Source: JBBROH01 sp038229595 (GTDB lineage Bacteria > Chloroflexota > Chloroflexia > QHBQ01). From it: 5,751 nt of DNA. Position 1 is the stretch's first letter. Each line of letters opens with the position of its first letter. Location: positions 1 to 5,751 of the forward strand of contig JBBROH010000225.1 in the NCBI GenBank assembly GCA_038229595.1, read 5' to 3'. Made by a program: the position numbers and the translations under genes. The notes below the pieces were generated by a model that saw nothing but the letters and a program-made list of their open reading frames with translations, did no database searches and had not been told where the DNA came from. Of the stretch, positions 1 through 5,751 are shown in pieces.

Positions 1-2
1 AT

Positions 3-266
3 GGTGAGGCGGTTGGCTGGCAGACCTTGCAGAAGCTGAAGATGACCCGCGACCTCAGCCAAATCCCGGTGATCATCTGCACCGCTGCGACGGAGCGGGT
101 CAAGGAGATCGAAGGCCAGTTGCGCGAGAAGAATGTCAAGGTGGTCAGTAAGCCCTTCGACATTGACGACCTGCTCGGCGCAGTCAGCGAGATGCTGGCA
201 GACAGCGAAAGCGATAGAGCGCAGCACAGTATGTTGCATGACAGCAAAGCGGCCAAGAAAGATTAG
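3..266 (+). CDS. Response regulator receiver (REC) domain protein, 3' part only
   Basis: This is the C-terminal part of a CheY-like receiver domain, which takes a phosphoryl group from a sensor histidine kinase in the cytoplasm. The open frame enters from the left edge (first full codon at 3), so the true start and the phospho-acceptor aspartate lie outside the window. Visible parts are the end of helix 3 (WQTLQKLK), strand 4 with the conserved switch threonine (IPVIICTAA, Thr codon near 81), helix 4 (ERVKEIEGQLREKN), strand 5 with the invariant Lys-Pro pair (VVSKPF, Lys codon near 150) and helix 5 (DDLLGAVSEML). The Thr-to-Lys spacing is normal for the family. After the domain there is only a charged tail of about 25 residues, so no output domain follows. 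It could be a stand-alone regulator or the end of a longer multidomain protein. The stop lies 14 nt before the next gene, which suggests co-transcription. Confidence 0.88.
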   Translation, partial: GEAVGWQTLQKLKMTRDLSQIPVIICTAATERVKEIEGQLREKNVKVVSKPFDIDDLLGAVSEMLADSESDRAQHSMLHDSKAAKKD

Positions 267-268
267 CT

Positions 269-273
269 AGGAG
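269..273 (+). promoter_or_regulatory. Ribosome-binding site for the FAD oxidoreductase
   Basis: AGGAG lies 7 nt before a TTG codon at 281. It supports TTG as the start, because no ATG or GTG sits near the required N-terminus and the Rossmann strand (GVLGGGALG) begins at residue 4. The site begins just after the stop codon of the receiver-domain gene, as expected for coupled genes in one operon. Confidence 0.7.
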
Positions 274-280
274 AGAGATT

Positions 281-1585
281 TTGAACACTGGCGTACTCGG
301 CGGTGGCGCACTCGGCCTCACTGCTGCCTATCGGCTAGCTCAAGCGGGCGACCAGGTAACGGTGATCGAGCGGGAGGCTGAAGTTGGCGGCCTGGCAGCA
401 GGTTTTCTGGTTGGCGATAGTGGCACCTACCTGGAGAAGTTCTACCACCACATCTTCAAGAGCGATACCACGATCTGGGCCTTGATCAAGGAACTGGGGT
501 TGGAGGAGAAGTTGGAATGGATGACCGCCCCCTCATCCACCCTCAACAATGGCAAGCACTACAGCCTCGCCCCCTCCCCTTTCGTGATCCTGGGCTACAA
601 GCCGCTGCCCTTCCTCGACCGCTTGCGGATGGGCGCAGGTGGCCTCTACATCAAGCTGGTGGGCAACAGCCCCGCCCTTGAGCGCAATACTGCCACCAAA
701 TGGTTGAAGCAACTGATGGGCGAGCGGGTCTACAAGGTGGTCTGGGAGCCGCAACTGCGCGGTAAGTTCGGCCAGTACGCCGAGCAGATTACCGCCACCT
801 GGCTTTGGGCGCGCATCCACGACCGCACTGCCCAGCTTGGCTACCTGCATGGCGGCTTCCAGCAGGTCTACAATCGCCTGGCAGAGATGATCACCGCGCA
901 GGGTGGCACGATCATGCTGGGCCAGACGGTGAGCAGCATCGCCAACACGCCCGACGGTAAGGTGGAGGTGAAGTTGGAGGATGGCCGCCAGTTCATCTTC
1001 GACCGCCTGATCTGCACCTTCCCCAGCCGCGTCTTCGCCCGCGTCGCACAAGGGCTGCCCCCCGCGAAGGTAGCGGAGTATAGCTGGGGAACGGCCCTCG
1101 GCGCGCACTGCCTGATCCTGCGCCTCAACCAGCAGTTGATGACCGAGGGGACGTATTGGTTGAGCATCACCGACCCTGGCTATCCCTTCCTGGTCGCGGT
1201 TGAACACACCAACCTGATCCCAGCTAGCGAGTACGCTGGCAACCGCCTGCTCTACCTCGGCAACTACCTGCCGATGGATCACCCAACCTACAAGAAGTCG
1301 GGCGAGGAGATACTAGCTGACTATACCCCCTACCTCAAGCGGCTCAACCTCAACTTCGACCGCTCATGGGTGGAGGAAGTCTACAACTGGCAGGCTCCCT
1401 ACGCCCAACCAGTCGTCACCGTCGGCTACGAAGGGCATATCCCGGCGCATGATACTCCCTTGCAGAACGTCTGGCTAGCCAATATGTTCCAGGTCTACCC
1501 CCACGACCGCGGCCAGAACTACAGTATCCTGATGGCTGACGAACTGGTGAAGAAGCTGACGGGCGCGCCAACAGCCGCCCACTAG
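281..1585 (+). CDS. FAD-dependent oxidoreductase (amine oxidase/HemY-like superfamily)
   Basis: This is a complete 434-residue protein with a TTG start, belonging to the flavin amine-oxidase/protoporphyrinogen-oxidase-like superfamily. Residues 4-12 hold the dinucleotide-binding turn (G7-x-G9-x-x-G12). Glu30, at the end of strand 2 (VTVIE), is placed to bind the adenine ribose, and EVGGL (34-38) is the following conserved Gly-Gly motif. EKFYHHIFKSD (52-62) and the C-terminal block LANMFQVYPHDRGQNYS (399-415) resemble a subgroup often annotated only as NAD(P)/FAD-dependent oxidoreductase and often found near polysaccharide or glycosyltransferase genes. The C-terminal block sits where the FAD-contacting motif of these folds normally lies. 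There is no signal peptide or obvious membrane span, so it is probably cytoplasmic. The substrate is unknown: protoporphyrinogen oxidase, a desaturase or a sugar-nucleotide mutase-like role cannot be separated here. It follows a receiver-domain gene by 14 nt, and its stop overlaps the stop of the convergent acetyltransferase gene. Confidence 0.9.
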   Translation: MNTGVLGGGALGLTAAYRLAQAGDQVTVIEREAEVGGLAAGFLVGDSGTYLEKFYHHIFKSDTTIWALIKELGLEEKLEWMTAPSSTLNNGKHYSLAPSPFVILGYKPLPFLDRLRMGAGGLYIKLVGNSPALERNTATKWLKQLMGERVYKVVWEPQLRGKFGQYAEQITATWLWARIHDRTAQLGYLHGGFQQVYNRLAEMITAQGGTIMLGQTVSSIANTPDGKVEVKLEDGRQFIFDRLICTFPSRVFARVAQGLPPAKVAEYSWGTALGAHCLILRLNQQLMTEGTYWLSITDPGYPFLVAVEHTNLIPASEYAGNRLLYLGNYLPMDHPTYKKSGEEILADYTPYLKRLNLNFDRSWVEEVYNWQAPYAQPVVTVGYEGHIPAHDTPLQNVWLANMFQVYPHDRGQNYSILMADELVKKLTGAPTAAH

Positions 1586-2589
1586 CTGCGGTCAGGGTCA
1601 AGCAGCCGCTGCTCAAACACGGTCAGGCTGCTACCCTCGGCTGCGTCGCGCTGGTAGCCTGCGCGAGCAAAGCCAGCCTCTACTCCAGGCGCGTCGGGCA
1701 GCATAATGCTGAGGTGCGGCGGACTGAGGCTGGCGGTGGCGCGGCGCAGGGTCGTACCGAGCAGGGCGTAGTCGGCGATCTCCTGCCCCTCGTGGCTGAT
1801 GCAATCGGCATAGCCCACCTCCATGCCGCTCTCCGCCTCCACCCCAGTGATGATCGCCAGGCTGTGGATTGCAGCGGTAGCAATCGAGTTATCGCTGCGG
1901 CTTTTGCGCCAGCCAGTTTCGGCTATGCTGTGCAAGAAGGGTGGGCGGCTTTGGCCCTCGGTTAGCAGGCGGGCAACTACCTGCCGCTTCGCCAGGTGAT
2001 CGCGTAGGCGGGCGCGGTCGAGGGCCAGCCAACTCCAGCCGCTGCCGTACAGCCCGCCGTTCGCCTTGTAGAGCGGTGAGGTAGCGATCCACTGCCAGGT
2101 CGCCTCCTCGTCGGCTGGGAGCAACAGGCGAAAGCTGACCAGCGGCCCCTCGTCGCTCTGTGCGGGCTGTCCCTCCGCCTCATAGGGGGTGAAGCAGGCG
2201 ACAGCACGGAAGCCGAGGCTGGCGGCAGTGCGGTGGACGGGCTGGTTGCCGCTGCCCGTCGCCATGCGGATCACCCACGCCCCCCGTGCCTGGGCCAGAG
2301 CCACGCTGTCGGCGATCAGTGGGTAGCTGTAGCCGCGCCCCCGCTGGCTGGGGCTGATCCGCAGCCCCTCCAGCCAGGCTTCCTGGGGGTTGAGCATGGT
2401 CAGCTTGCAGAGGGCTACTGGCTCACCAGCCACTTCGCCGATCCGCAGGCTGCCGCTGGGGTCGGCCAGCCAGTCAGCCCAGACCTCCTCGATGTAGTCG
2501 CCCCAACTCCAGGTCTGGTGGCAGAAGGCTAGCACCGCCGCCCGATCCCCAGCAGTGGCCGACCTTATTTGCAGATCGTCCACCCTCAC
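1582..2589 (-). CDS. GNAT-family N-acetyltransferase, two-lobed
   Basis: This 335-residue protein belongs to the GCN5-related acetyltransferases, which move acetyl from acetyl-CoA to an amine. The N-terminal half (about 6-135) is a recognisable GNAT domain: QIRSATAGDRAAVLAF opens it, LRIGEVAGEPVAL forms strands 2-3, and WLEGLRISPSQRGRGYSYPL is strand 4 plus motif A. The pyrophosphate loop is RGRGYS (83-88), with Ser where Gly or Ala is usual. HRTAASLGFRAV (119-130) matches the later helix-strand. The order of elements recalls the mammalian NAT16-like proteins, but that is only resemblance. The C-terminal half (about 150-335) lacks motif A but ends in a GNAT-like close (AGFARAGYQRD...LTVFEQRLL), so it may be a degenerate second GNAT lobe. 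The acceptor is unknown. The start is a GTG whose sequence forms GTGA with the stop of the upstream hydratase gene, implying translational coupling. The GTG at residue 3 is a possible alternative start. Confidence 0.82.
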   Translation of the reverse strand: MRVDDLQIRSATAGDRAAVLAFCHQTWSWGDYIEEVWADWLADPSGSLRIGEVAGEPVALCKLTMLNPQEAWLEGLRISPSQRGRGYSYPLIADSVALAQARGAWVIRMATGSGNQPVHRTAASLGFRAVACFTPYEAEGQPAQSDEGPLVSFRLLLPADEEATWQWIATSPLYKANGGLYGSGWSWLALDRARLRDHLAKRQVVARLLTEGQSRPPFLHSIAETGWRKSRSDNSIATAAIHSLAIITGVEAESGMEVGYADCISHEGQEIADYALLGTTLRRATASLSPPHLSIMLPDAPGVEAGFARAGYQRDAAEGSSLTVFEQRLLDPDRS

Positions 2590-3374
2590 CGCCCCCGCCA
2601 GCTTGGCTTGCGCTTCGCCAGGAAAGCAGCCGTACCCTCCAGCCGATCTTCGCTGTTGGCGGCTCGCCCGAAAGCAGCGGCTTCGACCGCCAGTGCAGCG
2701 GCCAGTGGCAAGTCCGCTCCCTCGTCTACCGCGTGCTTGATCTGGGCCAGGGCAATCGGCGGCTGCCCAGCCAGGCGGTCAGCTAGCGCGTCAACCGTAG
2801 ACATTAGCTCAGCAGCCGGGACGACTTGTTCGACCAGGCCGAGGTCGTAGGCTTGCTGGGCAGTCAGGCGGTCGCCGGTCAGCATCAACCGCTTGGCCTG
2901 CCCGCGCCCGACCAGGCGGGTTAGCCGCTGGGTGCCGCCGTAGCCAGGGATCAGGCCGAGGCTGATTTCTGGCTGGCCGAAGGTCGCGCTTTCTGCTGCG
3001 ATGCGGAGGTCGCAGGCGAGGGCCAGTTCGCAGCCACCACCGAGGGCATAGCCGTTGATCGCGGCGATCACTACCTGGTCGAGGGCAGCCAGCTTGCTGA
3101 AGACTGCCTGACCACGCAAGGCGAAAGCCTCACCCGCTGCCGCACTATTGATCGTACTGAACTCGCCAATGTCCGCCCCCGCCGCGAACGCCTTTGCCTC
3201 AGCCCCAGTGATTACTAGCACCAGCGTGGTCTTGTCCCCGCGTAGTTCATCGCAGACCGCGCCGATCTCCTGCACCATCTGCTGGTTGAGGGCGTTCAGC
3301 TTGGCAGGGCGGTTGAGGGTCAGGGTAGCAACCCCAGGCCGCCGCTTGAGGGTGATCGTCTGGTAGTCAGGCAT
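2586..3374 (-). CDS. Enoyl-CoA hydratase/isomerase family protein (crotonase)
   Basis: This is a complete crotonase-fold enzyme of 262 residues, the usual length for the family. Such enzymes add water across trans-2-enoyl-CoA in fatty-acid or amino-acid breakdown, in the cytoplasm. The oxyanion-hole segment AFAAGADIGEF lies at 62-72 and the second one at GYALGGGCELALACDL (108-123). Both catalytic glutamates of true hydratases are present, Glu116 (GGGCE) and Glu136 (FGQPEISLGLIPG). Their 20-residue spacing matches Glu144/Glu164 of the rat enzyme, so hydratase activity is more likely than a divergent crotonase reaction. GYGGTQRLTRLVG and AYDLGLVEQVVP are further family signatures. I start at the second of two adjacent ATG codons, 7 nt after AAGGA; the first ATG (3377) would leave only 4 nt, and a TTG at 3395 has no support. 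The chain-length preference and pathway are not readable. The gene follows the isomerase gene by about 30 nt and overlaps the acetyltransferase start by 4 bp. Confidence 0.93.
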   Translation of the reverse strand: MPDYQTITLKRRPGVATLTLNRPAKLNALNQQMVQEIGAVCDELRGDKTTLVLVITGAEAKAFAAGADIGEFSTINSAAAGEAFALRGQAVFSKLAALDQVVIAAINGYALGGGCELALACDLRIAAESATFGQPEISLGLIPGYGGTQRLTRLVGRGQAKRLMLTGDRLTAQQAYDLGLVEQVVPAAELMSTVDALADRLAGQPPIALAQIKHAVDEGADLPLAAALAVEAAAFGRAANSEDRLEGTAAFLAKRKPSWRGR

Positions 3375-3381
3375 CATTGCT

Positions 3382-3386
3382 TCCTT
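3382..3386 (-). promoter_or_regulatory. Ribosome-binding site deciding the hydratase start
   Basis: On the minus strand AAGGA (3386 to 3382) lies 4 nt before the first ATG (3377-3375) and 7 nt before the second (3374-3372). The spacing favours the second ATG. The site sits in the short gap after the isomerase stop codon (3407-3405), so the gene can be translated independently from a shared transcript. Confidence 0.65.
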
Positions 3387-3404
3387 TTGGCGCAATCTCG
3401 TTGC

Positions 3405-4700
3405 TTAGGGTGTGGCCTCCGCCGAGGGCAGGCCCTGTGGCAAGCCACCCATGCCGGTCAGCCCCCGTGGGGTACCCGCCTGTGGGTCGCTGGTCGGGGT
3501 GGAGAACAGGTACTGGGCGTTAGGGGTAACGGTCGGCTGGAAGGTGATGAAGTAGTCGATCTTGTAGCTGGGGCGCACGCTGTCCACCCATTGGCGGAAG
3601 TTCGATTTGGCCTGCTCCTGCACGCTGGCAGGGTCAATCGGGTTGAGCTTGCGGCCTAGCACCTTGACGACCTCCCAGCCCTGCCTGCTCAGGAACGGCT
3701 GGCTCAACTCACCATCCTTGAGGTTGCGGATCAGATCGCCAGTCAGCTTGTCTATGCCATCGGGGTTGACGGTGCCGATCTTGCCGCCGTTCTCCTTCGT
3801 CAGCTTGTCTATAGAGTATTGGCGGGCCATTGCGCCAAAGTCGGAGCCGCTCTGCAACTGCTGATAGACCTTGTTGGCGGTCGCCTGGTCGCTAAAGAGG
3901 ATGTGGGCAGTGTCCAGCAAGGTTTCATTCTGGGGGGCGATACCGTGAACCGCGCCCACCTTGCCAAGCAGATTAGCCTTCTCCAGGTTCTTGCGGAAGT
4001 CGCTTTCGGTGAAGCCCTGCTGAGCGAGGAACTTCGGCCAGCCGCCTACGCCCATCTTCTGCTCGACAGCAGCCTTCTGCTGGGCTAGCTGCTGATCGAT
4101 CTTGCTTGCATCAGGCTTGATCCCCTCCTTCAGCCCTTGCTGAATACCGATCTCGTTGGTGATCAGGTCTTCCAGCGCGTCTTCGTGTAGCACTTCGACC
4201 ATGCGCCGCCCGATACCGCAGCCGAGGTTGATGTTAAACTGGCTGATGTAGGCATCGTCCTGGCTCTGGGTGTAGGCCAGGTAGAGGTCCATGGGGACCG
4301 GCTCGCCGTTGACTGTCGCGGCGATCTTGCCGCTGGGGGCGCGGCTGACAGGAGTCTGCCCATACTCTGGGTTGGCCGCGCAATCCTCCTCAGCCCCGAA
4401 CTTTACGCCACCATTCTGCGGCTTGTTGGGGTCAACCGTCGGCACCCTGGGGTTGCCGCCCTGGGGCTGGATCGGGGTGGGCGGCTGCTGCACCTGGCTG
4501 ACCGATGTCGGGCTGGAGGAATTACTGCTGATGGCGGGGTTGGCCGGGGTCGGCTTGCTGCCACCATTATTGGTCAGCAGGATGACGGCTAGCAGGGCGA
4601 CGACCACAATAGCGACGATGCCGCCAAAGAGCAGGCCGTTGTTGCCGCCGCTCTGCTTCACAGCCTTGCGCTGCGCCGGTTTGCTGTTCGACTTTGCCAA
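3405..4700 (-). CDS. Membrane-anchored SurA/PpiC-type peptidyl-prolyl cis-trans isomerase
   Basis: This 431-residue protein is a probable extracytoplasmic folding factor that isomerises peptide bonds before proline. A basic N-terminus (MAKSNSKPAQRKAVKQ) precedes one hydrophobic span at about 22-43 (LLFGGIVAIVVVALLAVILL), giving a signal-anchor with the rest outside. No lipobox is seen. A low-complexity Ser/Thr/Pro/Asn/Gln linker covers about 44-100. Residues about 124-255 form a SurA-like N-terminal chaperone region (IAATVNGEPVPMDLYLAY, then helices with FLAQQGFTESDFRKNLEK). The parvulin domain is about 262-348: DTAHILFSD with His266, SGSDFGAMARQYSID, GGKIGTV, and GELSQPFLSRQGWEVVKV. The last motif is normally GYHIIKV-like; here Glu343 replaces the usual His. 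A Pro/Gly-rich tail of about 40 residues ends it. Cys107 and Cys161 are the only cysteines and could form a disulfide. The start is a TTG with AAGGAG 10 nt upstream; no ATG or GTG is available nearby. Confidence 0.88.
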   Translation of the reverse strand: MAKSNSKPAQRKAVKQSGGNNGLLFGGIVAIVVVALLAVILLTNNGGSKPTPANPAISSNSSSPTSVSQVQQPPTPIQPQGGNPRVPTVDPNKPQNGGVKFGAEEDCAANPEYGQTPVSRAPSGKIAATVNGEPVPMDLYLAYTQSQDDAYISQFNINLGCGIGRRMVEVLHEDALEDLITNEIGIQQGLKEGIKPDASKIDQQLAQQKAAVEQKMGVGGWPKFLAQQGFTESDFRKNLEKANLLGKVGAVHGIAPQNETLLDTAHILFSDQATANKVYQQLQSGSDFGAMARQYSIDKLTKENGGKIGTVNPDGIDKLTGDLIRNLKDGELSQPFLSRQGWEVVKVLGRKLNPIDPASVQEQAKSNFRQWVDSVRPSYKIDYFITFQPTVTPNAQYLFSTPTSDPQAGTPRGLTGMGGLPQGLPSAEATP

Positions 4701-4710
4701 AACTACGCTT

Positions 4711-4716
4711 CTCCTT
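4711..4716 (-). promoter_or_regulatory. Ribosome-binding site for the isomerase, partly pairable
   Basis: AAGGAG on the minus strand (4716 to 4711) lies 10 nt before the TTG at 4700. The spacing is a little long, and the start codon is weak. The bases just upstream (CCTTCTAT) can pair with this site: CCTT 4724-4721 with AAGG 4716-4713, or CTTCT 4723-4719 with AGAAG 4712-4708. Initiation may therefore be modest or regulated. The pairing is seen in the sequence; any regulation is inference. Confidence 0.55.
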
Positions 4717-4740
4717 ATAGAAGGTGGGATAGAAGGCGGG
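4717..4740 (-). repeat. Two tandem 12-bp direct repeats before the isomerase gene
   Basis: On the minus strand CCCGCCTTCTAT (4740-4729) is followed directly by CCCACCTTCTAT (4728-4717), which match at 11 of 12 positions. The pair abuts the Shine-Dalgarno sequence of the isomerase gene. It could be a slippage duplication, a protein-binding direct repeat, or a leader segment that folds onto the ribosome-binding site. Nothing in the window decides between these. Confidence 0.75.
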
Positions 4741-4793
4741 CTACTACCTACCCCGACTGTTTACATCCGCAAGCTGCCAGGCTCAAGCCCGCG

Positions 4794-4813
4794 AAGGGGC
4801 TGTGGTCAGCCTT
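4794..4813. repeat. Hairpin-forming inverted repeat in the spacer
   Basis: On the + strand AAGGGGCTG (4794-4802) and CAGCCTT (4807-4813) can pair as a 7-bp stem with a two-G bulge and a TGGT loop. An alternative pairing uses AGGGGC (4795-4800) with GCCCCT (4814-4819) and a 13-nt loop. Neither strand has a T-run after the stem, so it does not look like a classic intrinsic terminator. It lies about 45-70 nt after the lepA stop, where it could pause polymerase or protect the mRNA end. Confidence 0.4.
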
Positions 4814-4863
4814 GCCCCTAAGAATAACGCACCAGAGCGCGAAAACGTTCCCGCCAATCTCTC

Positions 4864-5751
<888 letters not shown>

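Larger units (their letters stand above)
4701..4863. other. Spacer between lepA and the isomerase gene
   Basis: This is the only sizeable non-coding stretch in the window. It contains the isomerase ribosome-binding site, the 12-bp tandem repeat and one hairpin near 4794-4813. I see no convincing sigma-70-type promoter. The best minus-strand pair is TTGAGC and TGTAAA, four of six matches each with a spacer of only about 15 nt. There is also no stem followed by a T-run, so read-through from lepA into the isomerase operon is possible. No RNA gene is recognisable. Confidence 0.6.

Noticed and set aside
533..1282. Long minus-strand open frame (249 codons) opposite the FAD oxidoreductase
   Set aside because: It lies wholly antisense to a well-supported gene, its translation resembles no family, and long shadow frames are expected in GC-rich coding DNA.
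1600..1616. Inverted repeat AGCAGC-C-GCTGCT near the convergent junction as a bidirectional terminator
   Set aside because: The centre is a single base, it lies inside the acetyltransferase coding sequence, and there are no T-runs; leucine/glutamine-type codons explain it.
1714..3366. Several plus-strand open frames opposite the acetyltransferase and hydratase genes
   Set aside because: They are antisense shadows with low-complexity Ala/Arg/Pro composition and no recognisable domain.
3375..3395. Upstream TTG start (3395) for the hydratase, adding seven residues
   Set aside because: The extra residues (MRQKEAM) are not part of the crotonase fold, and the AAGGA site lies between this TTG and the ATG pair.
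4714..4719. TATAAG as a -10 promoter element before the isomerase
   Set aside because: It overlaps the ribosome-binding site, so a transcript from it would lack that site, and the position about 17 nt upstream (AGCCCG) does not resemble a -35 element.
4794..4819. Intrinsic terminator after lepA
   Set aside because: The stem is short and bulged and is not followed by a T-run on either strand.
4291..4821. Plus-strand open frame (176 codons) opposite the isomerase N-terminus and into the spacer
   Set aside because: Its hydrophobic stretches mirror the antisense of the isomerase linker and membrane segment; no ribosome-binding site or family motif was seen.

Overview
The window reads as ordinary chromosomal DNA from a GC-rich bacterium (about 60% GC by eye) and is almost fully coding. 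I place it tentatively in the Chloroflexota. That rests on the overall character of the proteins: the REC-domain tail, a membrane-anchored parvulin with a Ser/Pro/Asn-rich linker, and an FAD oxidoreductase ending in a YPHDRGQNYS-type motif. No marker gene settles the taxonomy. There are no RNA genes, mobile elements, CRISPR arrays or phage genes.

Layout. The left part (1-1585) is on the + strand. It holds the 3' end of a response-regulator receiver domain and, 14 nt later, a complete FAD-dependent oxidoreductase of the amine-oxidase/HemY-like superfamily. The rest (1582-5751) is on the - strand and is transcribed right to left. In transcription order it contains the C-terminal half of elongation factor 4 (lepA), a 162-nt spacer that is the only sizeable non-coding stretch, a membrane-anchored SurA/PpiC-type peptidyl-prolyl isomerase, an enoyl-CoA hydratase, and a 335-residue GNAT acetyltransferase. 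The two gene sets converge with no spacer: the two stop codons overlap inside a single CTAG.

Gene relations. Isomerase, hydratase and acetyltransferase are tightly packed (about 30 nt, then a 4-bp GTGA overlap), so they probably form one transcription unit. lepA may read into it, since I see no convincing terminator in the spacer. Functionally the set is mixed: translation, envelope protein folding, acyl-CoA metabolism and acetylation. It looks like a housekeeping neighbourhood, not a dedicated pathway. The receiver-domain protein and the oxidoreductase also look co-transcribed, but their functional link cannot be read from this window.

I found no clear new biological system. The points most worth checking are: a 12-bp tandem repeat next to the isomerase ribosome-binding site that could pair with it; the replacement of the usual C-terminal parvulin histidine by glutamate; a two-lobed GNAT protein with a degenerate second half; nested convergent stop codons; and local over-use of the palindrome GCTAGC.
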